Shown: piece after piece, positions 6,836 through 15,973 of the stretch | How the letters are laid out: each line of letters begins with the position of its first letter | Numbering within the stretch: the stretch's first letter is position 1 | Origin: Lysobacterales bacterium | GTDB taxonomy: Bacteria > Pseudomonadota > Gammaproteobacteria > Xanthomonadales > SZUA-5 | DNA: 64,000 nt | Assembly (NCBI GenBank): GCA_022841325.1 | Contig: JALHRS010000013.1 | Coordinates: 21,650 to 85,649, forward strand | Direction of reading: 5' to 3' | Notes under the pieces: model-generated | Databases searched by the model: none | Seen by the model: the letters and a program-made list of their open reading frames with translations, nothing else | What the model was told of the DNA's origin: nothing | Program-made: the position numbers and the translations under genes

Positions 6836-9580
6836 CTACCCGCGCCAGGCCAGGCTCAGGGCTTCGGCGCTGGGCACGATGCGGCTTTCCAGCGCCAGGG
6901 CGCAGCGCAGGCCGCGGTCGAGCAGGCGGCGATGGGCTTCGGCCATTGACGCAGCTTTGTCAGCCTCGATCATGCCGTGGCGGGTCAGCCAGTCGAGCAG
7001 CGCCGCGGTTTCCGTCGGTGGTGCTTCCTGATCGCGGCAATGCTGTCCCTCGGCCAACAGCTGTTGCTGGGCGATGAACTCGATATCCACCAGTCCGCCG
7101 TGACCCTGCTTCAGATCGAAGCGCTCGCTGTTGCTGCGATCCAGCGCCTCGCGCCAGCGCTCGCGCATCTGGCTGACTTCCTGGGCGACGGCGACCGGGT
7201 CGCGCGGGCGCGACAGTGTGCGTGTGCGCAGTGACTCGAACTCGGCGCCCAGAACGGCATCTCCGGCGACAAATCGCGCCCGCACCAGAGCCTGGTGCTC
7301 CCACAGCCAGGCTTCCGATTCCTGATAGCGGGCGTAGGCCGACAGTGGCGTCACCAGCAGACCCTTGCTGCCGTTCGGGCGCAAACGGGCGTCGATCTCG
7401 TAGAGCGGACCGAAAGCGGTCTGCACCGTCAGCAGGTGCAGCAGGCGCTGCGCGGCCCGTGCCAGATAGCGCTGGCCATCCAGTGCGCGGGCGCCGCCGC
7501 TTTCGGCGTTCTGCAGTTCCTCGTCGTAGACAAAGACCAGATCCAGATCGGAGCTGAAGTTGAGTTCCCGTCCGCCGAGGCTGCCGTAGCCGATCACGGC
7601 CAGACCGAGTTCGGGATTGAGGCCGGGCAGGGCGCCGTGCTGGGTGGCCAGATCGCGCAGGGCAAAACGCAACAGCCTGTCGATGACCAGATCGGCGATA
7701 TCGGCCAGACCGCTGGCGGTGCGCGCGGCATCGCTGCGACCGTCGAGGAAGGCCAGCGCCAGTTCCAGGCGCGCGCTTTGCTGGAACTGGCGCACGCGTT
7801 CCAGCTCGTGCTCGGTGTCACCGGGATCGACCGCCGCCAGCTCCTGGTCCAGGCGTGCGACAAATTCGGTCTTGCCGGGTGCGGCGACTGCCAGCCGCTG
7901 ATCCAGCAGATCGTCGAGCAATATGGGTGATTGCGCCAGTGCGCAGGCCAGCCAGGGGCTGGCCACCAGCAGACGGTGCACCCGCGCGATCAGCGCCGGG
8001 CGCTCGGCCAGCAGGGCCAGATAGCTGGTGCGGCCGGCCACCGCAGCGAGCAGATTGACCCAGTGCTCCAGTGCCTGATCCGGACTCTGGCCATCGCGGC
8101 AGGCCGCCAGCACCAGCGGCACGATGCGATCGAGCCGGGCGCGGCCGCGTGCGCTCATGGCCCGCACTGCCGGCGTCTCCGCCAGACGGTGCAGCGCCCG
8201 GGCATCGGCGCTGTCGGGCAGGGCCGGCTCTTTGCCGTTCTGCTCGGCCGATGCCGTGAAACGGCGCCACAGCTGGACATCGCCAGCGTGGCCGGCCGGC
8301 AAGGCCGCACCTGTGGATGCCAGCGGCAGGCAGCGTTCGAAAGCGGCGCTGACCAGGGTGCGGTGATAGTCCAGATCATCCATCAGCGCATCGAAACTGG
8401 CGTAGTTCAGGGCCAGCGCATAGCGCTCGCGGATGTCCGGGTCGTCGGGCAGCACGTGGGTCTGCTCATCGCGATACATCTGCACCCGGTTCTCCAGTCG
8501 GCGCAGATAGCCATAGGCCTCGGCCAGGGCCAGGGCCTCGTCGGCAGCGATCACGCCGCGTTCGGCCAGCAGAGTCAGTAGTTCCAGGGTGTTACCGGTG
8601 CGCAGGCTGGGGTCGCGGCCGCCGCGGATGATCGATTCCAGCTGCACCCGGAATTCGATCTCGCGAATGCCGCCGGGGCCCAGTTTCAGATCGTGTTCGC
8701 GCTCGCGCCGGCGCACCTCGGCATCGACCATGGCCTTCAGTTCGCGCAGGCCCTCGAGGGCGGCGTAGTCGAAATAACGGCGCCAGACGAAGGGCCGCAG
8801 CCGTTCCAGCAACTCGCGTCCGGCCACCAGATCGCCGGCGACCGGTCGCGCCCGCAGCAGCGCAAAGCGCTCCCATTCGCGGCCTTCGCGCTGGTAGTAG
8901 TCCTCCATGGCGTCGAAGGACAGGGTCAGGCGCCCGGCCGTGCCGAAGGGACGAAGGCGCCAATCGACGCGGTAGCCGAATCCCTCGGCGGTGGTCTCGC
9001 CCAGCAGGGTGCTGGCGCGTTGCACCAGGCGGGCGAAGAAATCCTCGTTGTCGAGTGCGCGGCGACCATCGGTTTCGCCAGCGCGTGGAAAGGCCGCGAT
9101 CAGATCGATGTCGCTGGAGAAGTTCAGTTCACGGGAGCCGAGCTTGCCCAGGCCATAGACGATCAGCGACTGGACCACACCGTCTTCGTCGCGCGGTTCG
9201 CCATGGCGGGCCACCAACTCGGCCCTGGCCGCGGCGAAAGCCACTTCGATGCAGCGCTCGGCGAGGACGGTGGTGCGCTCCAGGGTGCGTTCCACCGGAT
9301 CGCGCCCGAGCACATCATCGATGATGATCGACAGCGATTCGGCTCTGCGAAACTGGCGCAGGCGGCTGCTGAGATCGGGATCGTCGGCTGCCGGTGGCTG
9401 CAGTTCGGGGGCCGCGCTGCTGTCGAGCAGCGACAGCAGCGCCGGGCGCCGGCGCAGTTCCTCGAAGGCAAAATCACTGGCCAGCAGCACCGCATCCAGC
9501 GCCGCTGCGGCATCCGCTGCCTGCAGGCTTTGCCGCCGCTCGGTCAGCCAGTCCTGCCATGGCGGTGGGTAGGGGCCCAT
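6836..9580 (-). CDS. glnE: Bifunctional glutamine synthetase adenylyltransferase/deadenylase
   Basis: A 914-residue enzyme that attaches AMP to and removes it from glutamine synthetase in response to nitrogen status. Two nucleotidyltransferase domains are visible, with NFSSDIDLIAAF in the N-terminal half and NFSSDLDLVFVYD in the C-terminal half, each with the metal-binding Asp pair. Length is slightly below the E. coli protein (946). ATG 9580 lies four bases after the alr stop; an upstream ATG would overlap alr by about 44 bases and adds unconserved residues. It is probably translationally coupled to alr. The stop codon is followed directly by array E. Confidence 0.93.
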   Translation of the reverse strand: MGPYPPPWQDWLTERRQSLQAADAAAALDAVLLASDFAFEELRRRPALLSLLDSSAAPELQPPAADDPDLSSRLRQFRRAESLSIIIDDVLGRDPVERTLERTTVLAERCIEVAFAAARAELVARHGEPRDEDGVVQSLIVYGLGKLGSRELNFSSDIDLIAAFPRAGETDGRRALDNEDFFARLVQRASTLLGETTAEGFGYRVDWRLRPFGTAGRLTLSFDAMEDYYQREGREWERFALLRARPVAGDLVAGRELLERLRPFVWRRYFDYAALEGLRELKAMVDAEVRRREREHDLKLGPGGIREIEFRVQLESIIRGGRDPSLRTGNTLELLTLLAERGVIAADEALALAEAYGYLRRLENRVQMYRDEQTHVLPDDPDIRERYALALNYASFDALMDDLDYHRTLVSAAFERCLPLASTGAALPAGHAGDVQLWRRFTASAEQNGKEPALPDSADARALHRLAETPAVRAMSARGRARLDRIVPLVLAACRDGQSPDQALEHWVNLLAAVAGRTSYLALLAERPALIARVHRLLVASPWLACALAQSPILLDDLLDQRLAVAAPGKTEFVARLDQELAAVDPGDTEHELERVRQFQQSARLELALAFLDGRSDAARTASGLADIADLVIDRLLRFALRDLATQHGALPGLNPELGLAVIGYGSLGGRELNFSSDLDLVFVYDEELQNAESGGARALDGQRYLARAAQRLLHLLTVQTAFGPLYEIDARLRPNGSKGLLVTPLSAYARYQESEAWLWEHQALVRARFVAGDAVLGAEFESLRTRTLSRPRDPVAVAQEVSQMRERWREALDRSNSERFDLKQGHGGLVDIEFIAQQQLLAEGQHCRDQEAPPTETAALLDWLTRHGMIEADKAASMAEAHRRLLDRGLRCALALESRIVPSAEALSLAWRG

Positions 9581-9584
9581 GAGC

Positions 9585-10685
9585 TCAGGCGGCGACGCCG
9601 ATGTCGGCGCTGCCCTGATCGGCGGCAAACTGCACCCGGCGGGTCACGCCGCAGACCAGTTCGTAGCCGATGGTGCCGGCCATTTCGGCGATGCGCTCGA
9701 CCGGCAGTTCCGGACCCCACAGCAGTACTTCGCTGCCGATGCCGGCGCTCGGCGCGGTGCTGAGGTCGATGGCCAACAGATCCATGGAGACCCGGCCGAT
9801 CACCATCGCGGTCTGTCCATCGATCTTGACCGGTGTGCCGCTGGGGGCGTGGCGCGGATAGCCGTCGCCATAGCCGACAGCAGCGATGCCTATGCGCATG
9901 GCGTGAGGACAGACATAGGTGCCGCCGTAGCCGACACGCTCGCCCTCGGCCAGCATCTGTACCGAGATCAATCGTGTCGACAGGCTCATGGCCGGTTGCA
10001 GGCCCAGATCGCAGCCCATCTTGCGGGCAAAGGTGGACAGTCCATAGAGCATGCCGCCGGGACGCACCCAGTCTCCCTGACTGTCGGGAAAGGCCTGCAA
10101 GGCGGCCGAATTGGCCAGGCTGCGCTCGCCGGGCAAGCCGTCGATGGCCATGCTGAAGCGCTGCATCTGGGCCTCGGTCTGTTCGCGGTCATTCTCGTCG
10201 GCGCAGGCAAAATGGGTCATCCAGCGAATCTCGCCTACCTGCGGCAGAGCCCGCAGGCGCTGGTAGACGCGCCGCGCCTGCTCCGGCGCAAAGCCCAGTC
10301 GGTGCATGCCGGTGTCGATCTTGACCCAAAGCGCCAACGGTCTGGCCAGCGGCGTGCGTTCCAGCAGGGCCAGCTGATACTCGTGGTGCAGCACGCAATC
10401 AATCTGCCACTCCTGCACCAGCCCCAGATCCCTGGGCTCGTCAAAACCCGAGAGCAGCACGATCCGATGCCTGTGCCCGGCGCGGCGCAGGCGCTCGGCA
10501 TCGGTCAGTGTGGCCACGCCGAAGGCATCGGCCGTGCTCAGTGCCTGGGCGACCCGCTCCAGACCATGGCCGTAGCCATCGGCCTTGACCACGGCCATGA
10601 CCTGCGAGCGTGGCGCCAGTGCGCGCACGCGCTGCAGATTGTGGCGCAGCGCCTCTAGATGGATGGTGGCAGTGGTCGCACGCAT
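9585..10685 (-). CDS. alr: Alanine racemase
   Basis: A 366-residue fold-type III PLP enzyme that makes D-alanine for peptidoglycan. The PLP lysine motif VVKADGYGHG is at about residues 32-41, and the catalytic Tyr region appears as ERVGYGGTYV. The C-terminal beta domain is complete. ATG 10685 gives the usual start (MRATTATIHLEALRHN); in-frame upstream residues look like leader translation. glnE follows after four bases. Confidence 0.93.
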   Translation of the reverse strand: MRATTATIHLEALRHNLQRVRALAPRSQVMAVVKADGYGHGLERVAQALSTADAFGVATLTDAERLRRAGHRHRIVLLSGFDEPRDLGLVQEWQIDCVLHHEYQLALLERTPLARPLALWVKIDTGMHRLGFAPEQARRVYQRLRALPQVGEIRWMTHFACADENDREQTEAQMQRFSMAIDGLPGERSLANSAALQAFPDSQGDWVRPGGMLYGLSTFARKMGCDLGLQPAMSLSTRLISVQMLAEGERVGYGGTYVCPHAMRIGIAAVGYGDGYPRHAPSGTPVKIDGQTAMVIGRVSMDLLAIDLSTAPSAGIGSEVLLWGPELPVERIAEMAGTIGYELVCGVTRRVQFAADQGSADIGVAA

Positions 10686-10887
10686 GATCAGATTCGGTAT
10701 CGGAATGTCCAGTGTAGCCTTGCCGAGCACACGCGGGCATGCAAGGCGTATGGCGTGGCAATGCGCGGGCGCTGAGGCGGCGCCCGCTCGGTCTCCCAGT
10801 TGACGTCAGGCCTTGCTGGGCTCACGCTTAAGGGATGACTGAATGTAATCCCACACTCTGGAACCTGGCCGCCGGGCAACGTTGGCG
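10686..10887. other. Divergent intergenic region upstream of alr
   Basis: A strong inverted repeat, GCGGGCGC ... GCGCCCGC (about 10768-10792), is present, with no T tract. No promoter was recognised with confidence. Confidence 0.4.
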
Positions 10888-11265
10888 ATGCGCATGAACA
10901 CCGCCGCACAATTCGAAACCGCATCGCCGCTGGAGCTGGCTCTGCGCGACACCGACTACCGCGTTGCGGAAGATGCAGCCGTGGTCTGGTTGATGCACCC
11001 GGACTACAACGAGCTGGACACGCTGTCGGCCACGCTGATCGAACGCGACGCCCGCCGGCTCGGACATCTGCTCGACCTGCTGCTGCATCTGGAACTGTGC
11101 CCCGAGCCGCTGCACGACCGGGTCTATCGTGTGCTCGACGATCTGCGGGATCGCATCGAGATCGATCATGACCAACCGGCGTCGGAACGCTGGAAGTCGG
11201 ACCGCTGCTTTGACGTCCAGAGACTGCGCGAGCGCATCGGTGATGGCGAGGTCGGGGCTCGATAG
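10888..11265 (+). CDS. Small conserved-looking cytoplasmic protein of unknown function
   Basis: About 125 residues, no signal peptide or membrane segment, predicted mostly helical with many acidic residues, Arg and Leu (for example RRLGHLLDLLLHLELCPEPLHDRVYRVLDDLRDR). Amino acid composition and codon use look real, and it is more protein-like than the opposite-strand frame. Possible starts are TTG 10882, ATG 10888 and ATG 10894; none has a clear ribosome binding site. I do not recognise the family. Confidence 0.55.
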   Translation: MRMNTAAQFETASPLELALRDTDYRVAEDAAVVWLMHPDYNELDTLSATLIERDARRLGHLLDLLLHLELCPEPLHDRVYRVLDDLRDRIEIDHDQPASERWKSDRCFDVQRLRERIGDGEVGAR

Positions 11266-11284
11266 GAAGCCGGCTGGAGCGAGC

Positions 11285-11316
11285 GTCACGTAGTCCGCTG
11301 ATGCGGACAACGTGAC
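11285..11316. repeat. REP-like hairpin with GTCACGT outer stem, third copy
   Basis: GTCACGT, A, GTCCGC, loop TGAT, GCGGAC, A, ACGTGAC. The outer stem equals the copies at 6567-6636 and the inner stem is different but fully paired. It lies 20 bases after the stop of the small unknown gene. Confidence 0.8.
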
Positions 11317-11325
11317 CTTCTTCAG

Positions 11326-11420
11326 GCTTTGGTAGGTCCAGACTTGTCTGGACGCTCTTGATCAGGGTCCAGACAGAACCTCGCCGCTTTGGTAGGTCCA
11401 GACTTGTCTGGATGCTCTCG
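11326..11420. repeat. Tandem 60-bp repeat carrying the GTCCAGAC palindrome
   Basis: GGTAGGTCCAGACTTGTCTG begins at 11331 and again at 11391, exactly 60 bases apart, each preceded by GCTTT. Each copy holds the palindrome GTCCAGACTTGTCTGG. The same sequence recurs at 6183-6254 (as GTCCGGAC) and 25800-25873. Confidence 0.8.
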
Positions 11421-11460
11421 GCCTGGTGCCGACAGCGGTGGCCTGCCGACAAGAGTTTCA

Positions 11461-11562
11461 ACGCAGAGAACGCCGAGGGCCGCGGAGAACGCAGAGAAAT
11501 GGCTCTCCTGTTCCGTTTGGCTGCTCTCCGCGTTCTCTGCGCATCTCAGCGTACTCTGCGTT
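11461..11562. repeat. Long inverted repeat rich in GCAGAGAA / TTCTCTGC
   Basis: ACGCAGAGAACGC and GGAGAACGCAGAGAA (11461-11498) face CTCTCCGCGTTCTCTGCGC and TACTCTGCGTT (11524-11562), forming a large imperfect palindrome in the gap before the convergent thiE end. A related CCGCG-rich tract is next to array E (about 6718-6750). Confidence 0.65.
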
Positions 11563-11624
11563 CCGCTGCTGGCAACATTTCCCTGGAGACCGACATCATC
11601 GCGGCGCGATGTGCCCCGTGCGCC

Positions 11625-12251
11625 TCACCCCGCAAACAGCGTCGAATAGCGCCGCGCCGCGGCTTCGATATCGGCGCTGCCAAAGAGCCCGCCGGCCACG
11701 GCAATGGCGTCGGCGCCCCCGGCGATCAACTCCGGCGCATTGTCCGGAGTGATGCCGCCGATCGCGACCAGGGGCAGGCCCAGCGTTCGCGCCTTGCGCA
11801 GCAGTATCGGGTGGGCCTCGCGCGTGTTGCGCTTGGTGCTGGAGGGAAAGAAAGCGCCAAAGGCGAGGTAGCTGGCGCCGGCATCGGCAGCGCGCTGGGC
11901 ATTGACCACGCTGTCGTAGCAGGAGGCGCCGATGATCGCCAGCGGCCCCAGACGCGCCCGCGCCGCGCTGATGGTGGAATCGAGTTCACCCAGATGCACG
12001 CCATGCGCCATCAGTTCGAAGGCCAGTTCGACATCGTCGTTGACGATGAATACCGCGCCCAGCTGCCGGCACACCTGAAAGATCGCCCGGCCGCGCTCGG
12101 CGCGCTCGGCAGCGCTGGCGGTCTTGTCGCGATACTGCAGCAGCCGGGCGCCGCCGCGGATGCAGGCGGCGGCGGCCTCGGTCAGCTGGTCCGGTGCCAG
12201 CCAGGTGGTGTCGATCAGCGCATAGAGGCCGCGGATCAGGCTTGGATTCAT
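11625..12251 (-). CDS. thiE: Thiamine-phosphate synthase
   Basis: A 208-residue TIM-barrel enzyme joining the pyrimidine and thiazole halves of thiamine. Visible motifs are LLQYRDKTAS (pyrophosphate binding), IVNDDVELAFELMAHGVHLGE, AFGAFFPSSTKRN (catalytic loop) and VAIGGITPDNAPELIAGGADAIAV. Length is normal. It is divergent from the rubredoxin gene across 150 bases, a pairing recalled from other xanthomonads. Confidence 0.93.
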   Translation of the reverse strand: MNPSLIRGLYALIDTTWLAPDQLTEAAAACIRGGARLLQYRDKTASAAERAERGRAIFQVCRQLGAVFIVNDDVELAFELMAHGVHLGELDSTISAARARLGPLAIIGASCYDSVVNAQRAADAGASYLAFGAFFPSSTKRNTREAHPILLRKARTLGLPLVAIGGITPDNAPELIAGGADAIAVAGGLFGSADIEAAARRYSTLFAG

Positions 12252-12401
12252 GGTTTGAAGCTACCTTGCTCGGGGTTTGGCAGAGTTTTGCAGGCGCACC
12301 GGTATGCTGTAGCCACAGCGACCGGTTGTGCCGATGATCCAGCGATCACGCCTGCTTATGCCAGAATCCGCGTCCTTTTTTCATTTCCGGGATGATCAAC
12401 G

Positions 12402-12602
12402 ATGAGCGCAGGGGAACCCACCGACGGCCAGGGGCCATGGAAGACCTTTGTATGCGTGGTCTGTGGTTTCATTTACGACGAAGCTGCCGGCTGGCCTGCC
12501 GAGGGCATCGCCGCCGGCACCCGCTGGGCCGATGTGCCCGATTGGTGGACTTGCCCGGACTGCGGCGTGGGCAAGGCCGATTTCGATATGGTCGAGGCAT
12601 GA
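12402..12602 (+). CDS. Rubredoxin
   Basis: A 66-residue one-iron electron carrier. Both metal knuckles are present, [15 protein letters not shown] and [13 protein letters not shown], giving the four Cys ligands. Length is slightly above a minimal rubredoxin because of an 11-residue N-terminal extension. ATG 12402 has only a weak ribosome binding site. It is a short gene between thiE (divergent) and a TonB-dependent receptor gene 34 bases downstream, which may be co-transcribed. Confidence 0.95.
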   Translation: MSAGEPTDGQGPWKTFVCVVCGFIYDEAAGWPAEGIAAGTRWADVPDWWTCPDCGVGKADFDMVEA

Positions 12603-12636
12603 GCCCGGATCCCGCTCAGCTTCGCGGAGCCGGTAG

Positions 12637-14736
12637 GTGCTGAGCTCGCTGCTACTGGCCGGGTTGCTGGTTCAGGTGCAGGAGCCGCCCGAGCCGCCGG
12701 ACACGCGCCTGCCGGCGGTGATCAGCGCCGAGCAAAGACGGATCGAGCAGCAGCGCCGACCCGACGCACTGATCGAGCTGGATCTGGCCGATCTTTCGCA
12801 GCGACGGCCGTTGATCGATATCGCCGAGGTGCTGAGCGAAATGCCGGGCGTGATCGCACGACCGCGCAACAATGGCGCCCAGGACACCCAGATCCAGATA
12901 CGCGGATTCGGTGCGCGCAGTCCCTTTGGCGTGCGCGGGCTGCGGGTGGAATACGACGGCATTCCGGCCACCGCCGCCGATGGGCAGAGCCAGATCAGCC
13001 ATCTGGACCTGTCTGCTGGTGGTCGAGTCAGTCTGATTCGAGGTCCGTTCGCGGCGCTTTACACCAACGGCGGGGCCTACCTGCGCCTCGACGGTCGCCG
13101 TGACGATCTGGCCAGTCCTGATCGCTTCCATCTGGGGCTGGGTAGTTTCGGTCAGGGGCGGGTCGGCTTCGAGCTCAACGCCGGCGACGAGCTGCGCGGC
13201 TCCCTGTCCGGCCACCGCTACCGCAGTGAGGGCAGTCGCGAGCACAGCCGGGCCGAACGCACGCTGCTGGCTGCGCGCATGGATTGGGAACTGGATGCAG
13301 CCTCGCGCTTGAGCCTGAGTGCGCACCATCAGGATCAGCCGCTGGGCGAGGATCCGCAGACGCTGACCCGGGCCGAGTTTGAACGCGATCGGCGCCTGGC
13401 CAGTCCCGCAGCCTTGCTCTACAACACCCGCAAGAGCACTCGTCAGTCGCAACTGGGTGCCAGTTACAGCCGCGCGTTCGAGCGCTCGGAATGGAGCTTT
13501 TCGGTCTATGCCGGCGAGCGCCAGATCGATCAGTTCCTGAGCGTGCCGCGCGCTGCCCAGGCGCAGCCGGCCAGCGGTGGCGGGGCCGTCGATCTGGGGC
13601 GTGATTATCACGGCTGGTCGCTGCGCTGGTCGCGACCGGCGGAACTGGGCTTCGGGCAAGCCGAATTCAGCGCCGAGATCCGCGATGAGCGCCTGACTGA
13701 AGATCGCCTGGGCTTCGAGAATTTTGTTGCCAGCCAACTGGGTGTGCGCGGCGCGCTGCGGCGCGACGAGCGCAACGACAGCCGGGGGCGCGATGCCATG
13801 GTCCGCGTCGATCTGGACACGAGCCCGGCCTGGCGCTGGTCGGCCGGTGTGCGCCGCAGCCTCACCGATTACCAGAGCCTGGATCGCTATATCGTCAGCG
13901 GCAATCCCGACGACAGCGGCGAATACGCCAGTTCCGCCACACTGCCGGTGCTGGGCTTCAGCTATCAGCTGCGCCCGCAATGGCTGCTGCATGGCGCCAT
14001 CGGGCGCTCCCAGGAACTGCCGACGCTGGCCGAACTGGCTTATCGCAGCGATGGCGGCAGCGGATTCAACAGCGAGCTGCGTCCGGCGCGGGCGCGCCAG
14101 GCCGAACTGGGGCTGCGCTACGCCGATGAGCGCGTCAACGCCGAACTGACGGCCTACCAGGTGCAAACCAGCGACGAGATCGTGGTGGCCAGTTCCTCGG
14201 GCGGGCGCACCAGTTTCCAGAACGCCAGCGCTACCCGACGCCGCGGCATCGAGCTGTCCGCGCAGTGGCGTTTTTCCGAGCGATGGTCTCTGCGCGGCGT
14301 CGGCAACTGGCTCGATGCCCGCTACAGCGCTGGCTACAGCAGCTGCCCGCAGCCTCCGTGCGCGGGTATTCCCCGGGAAATAGCGGCGGGACAGCGACTG
14401 GCCGGGGTGCCGGCGCGCGGCGCCAATCTGGCCCTGTTGTACCGGCCGCAAGCCGATTTCGGCGCCAGCCTGGAGTGGCAGGCCCTGTCGGCCACACCCG
14501 CGAGCGACCGCAACCAGGACCGGGTACCCGGCTACGCCGTCGGCAGTCTCAGCCTCTATTGGCTGGCCGCGCCGACCCGCTGGGGCCGTCCCCGATACAC
14601 GCTGCGCGTCGACAATCTGCTCGACCGCCGTTACAGCGCTTCGGTCATCGTCAACGAGGCCTTCGGTCGCTACTTCGAGCCCGCGCCGGGCCGCAGCCTG
14701 TGGCTGGGCGTGGATCTGGCGCTGTCCGCACCCTGA
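12637..14736 (+). CDS. TonB-dependent outer-membrane receptor
   Basis: A 699-residue outer-membrane transporter with a short hydrophobic signal (LSSLLLAGLLVQVQ). The plug domain covers about residues 55-160 (IAEVLSEMPGVIARPRNNG, QIQIRGFGARSPFGVRGLRV, RVSLIRGPFAALYTNGG). The rest is a beta barrel with alternating short strands and a typical end, AFGRYFEPAPGRSLWLGVDL. GTG is the start. The substrate is unknown; the FecA/iron-complex class is the nearest impression. No obvious siderophore gene lies nearby. A TonB-type protein gene sits at 25950-26816. Confidence 0.85.
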   Translation: MLSSLLLAGLLVQVQEPPEPPDTRLPAVISAEQRRIEQQRRPDALIELDLADLSQRRPLIDIAEVLSEMPGVIARPRNNGAQDTQIQIRGFGARSPFGVRGLRVEYDGIPATAADGQSQISHLDLSAGGRVSLIRGPFAALYTNGGAYLRLDGRRDDLASPDRFHLGLGSFGQGRVGFELNAGDELRGSLSGHRYRSEGSREHSRAERTLLAARMDWELDAASRLSLSAHHQDQPLGEDPQTLTRAEFERDRRLASPAALLYNTRKSTRQSQLGASYSRAFERSEWSFSVYAGERQIDQFLSVPRAAQAQPASGGGAVDLGRDYHGWSLRWSRPAELGFGQAEFSAEIRDERLTEDRLGFENFVASQLGVRGALRRDERNDSRGRDAMVRVDLDTSPAWRWSAGVRRSLTDYQSLDRYIVSGNPDDSGEYASSATLPVLGFSYQLRPQWLLHGAIGRSQELPTLAELAYRSDGGSGFNSELRPARARQAELGLRYADERVNAELTAYQVQTSDEIVVASSSGGRTSFQNASATRRRGIELSAQWRFSERWSLRGVGNWLDARYSAGYSSCPQPPCAGIPREIAAGQRLAGVPARGANLALLYRPQADFGASLEWQALSATPASDRNQDRVPGYAVGSLSLYWLAAPTRWGRPRYTLRVDNLLDRRYSASVIVNEAFGRYFEPAPGRSLWLGVDLALSAP

Positions 14737-14798
14737 GACGCATGGTTGTGAGAGGGCGGGCCGCCGTCGCATCGGGGCGACGCTGATGCCTGTCTGAG

Positions 14799-15189
14799 TC
14801 AGCGTGCTGCGTCGAGCATCGTCGCGACTTCCGTTCGTTCCTGCGCCAGCCAGGCCGTCATCAGTATCGCCACCGTCGATCAGTCCGACGATATGCGGAT
14901 GTCTGAGCGCGGCGACAATGCGCCGTTCATGGCGCAGGCGGTCAATCAGATCGCGATTTCCGCGCACCAGCTTGAGCGCCACCTGCTGCTCGAACTGGCC
15001 ATCGGCCCGCTCTGCCAGATAGACGTGAGACATGCCACCCGAGCCCAGCAACTCGACGATCCGTCACGGCCCCACGTGTGTACCGCGGGCCAGGATGGCG
15101 CCAGCGCCGGTCTGGCCCACCAATTCCTGGAGCAGGCGCCCGTGCAGAACCGGACCCGTCTTGAATCGATCCCAGGGACTTTGACTCAT
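14799..15189 (-). pseudogene. Remnant of a Ser/Thr protein kinase paired with the ECF sigma gene
   Basis: From ATG 15189 the frame reads a kinase N-terminus (MSQSPWDRFKTGPV ... RGTHVGP), then hits TGA near 15064 where the family has Tyr (GPYRIV), and continues in frame with LLGSGGMSHVYLAERADG, VALKL and LRHPHIVGLIDGGD, which are the glycine loop, the beta-3 Lys and the alpha-C region. After about residue 115 the kinase stops: there is no HRD, DFG or later lobe. In the next frame LMTAWLAQERTEVATMLDAA runs to a TGA at 14799 and resembles the C-terminal tail of kinase-TPR proteins, which would fit a large internal deletion. The gene is certainly broken; the deletion reading is inference. Confidence 0.75.
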
Positions 15190-15281
15190 GGCCCGTCGCC
15201 TGCTCTGGAGCTGTTCTATGCTCGCACCGGATCGAGGTCCTTCGATACTGTTTCCCCCGTGCTTCGGTGTCCTTGCCGTGC

Positions 15282-15845
15282 TCAGGCCACCATCTGCGCC
15301 GACAGCCACTGGCGCGCCTCGTTCCATTCGCGCTGGACAGTGCGCAGGCTGATGTCCAGTGCATCAGCGGTTTCCTGTTCGCTGAGTCCAGCAAAATAGC
15401 GGCATTCGAACACCCGCGCGCAGCGCGGGTGCCGTGCTTCCAGCCTGTTCAACAGATCGTCGAGTTCGATCAACGCGACCGCTTCGGCCTGCAGTTCGGT
15501 ATCCACGGCCGACAGCGTGTCATGGGCCTGACCGCCGCCGCGCTTTTCGGCCATTCGCTCGCGGGCGTAGTCGCACAGCACCTGACGCATGACCTTGGCG
15601 GCCAGATTGAAGAAGTGGTGCTTGGATTCCACCGTGTTCGACGCCGGGTCCATGATGCGGAGATAGCACTCGTGCACCAGCGAGGTGGCGTTCAGCGTGC
15701 GCCCCTTTTGACCCTGGCCCAGCTGCGCTCGCGCCAATCGGCGTAGATCCTCATAGACCATGGCGATCAGCTGGGCCGAGGCTTGGGCATCGCCCTGCTT
15801 GAAGGCGGCGAGGAGTCTCGAGAAGTCCTGGGTGTCGACGGGCAT
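15282..15845 (-). CDS. ECF-type RNA polymerase sigma factor (kinase-associated group)
   Basis: A 187-residue sigma-70 family protein. Region 2 lies at about residues 15-90 (AQLIAMVYEDLRRLARAQL, TSLVHECYLRIMD) and region 4 at about 130-185 (CRYFAGLSEQETADALDISLRTVQREW). It matches the sigma group that is normally followed by a Ser/Thr kinase with TPRs. ATG 15845 is preferred over ATG 15851 because a perfect AGGAGG lies seven bases upstream of it and only one base from the earlier ATG. The downstream kinase is a pseudogene, so its control may be lost. Confidence 0.9.
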   Translation of the reverse strand: MPVDTQDFSRLLAAFKQGDAQASAQLIAMVYEDLRRLARAQLGQGQKGRTLNATSLVHECYLRIMDPASNTVESKHHFFNLAAKVMRQVLCDYARERMAEKRGGGQAHDTLSAVDTELQAEAVALIELDDLLNRLEARHPRCARVFECRYFAGLSEQETADALDISLRTVQREWNEARQWLSAQMVA

Positions 15846-15973
15846 GGCCATCCCTCCTGTGGGTACAGGATAGGAGTTCCGTCGAGGTTTGCGCGAGCGC
15901 CATGTCGAAGTGCCGCAGTTCTTCGCAGGCCCGCTCGCAGATCAAGGCTGCGGGCGGGCCGGCAGCGCCCGGC

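Noticed and set aside
10828..11310. A 160-codon minus-strand frame opposite the small unknown gene
   Set aside because: The plus-strand frame has better helical protein character and less antisense-type composition; neither is recognised, so this is a judgement call.
12652..14736. The long minus-strand frame continuing from the kinase remnant through the TonB receptor region
   Set aside because: Only the first about 80 residues (14838-15051) look like kinase; the rest is the shadow of the receptor gene on the other strand.
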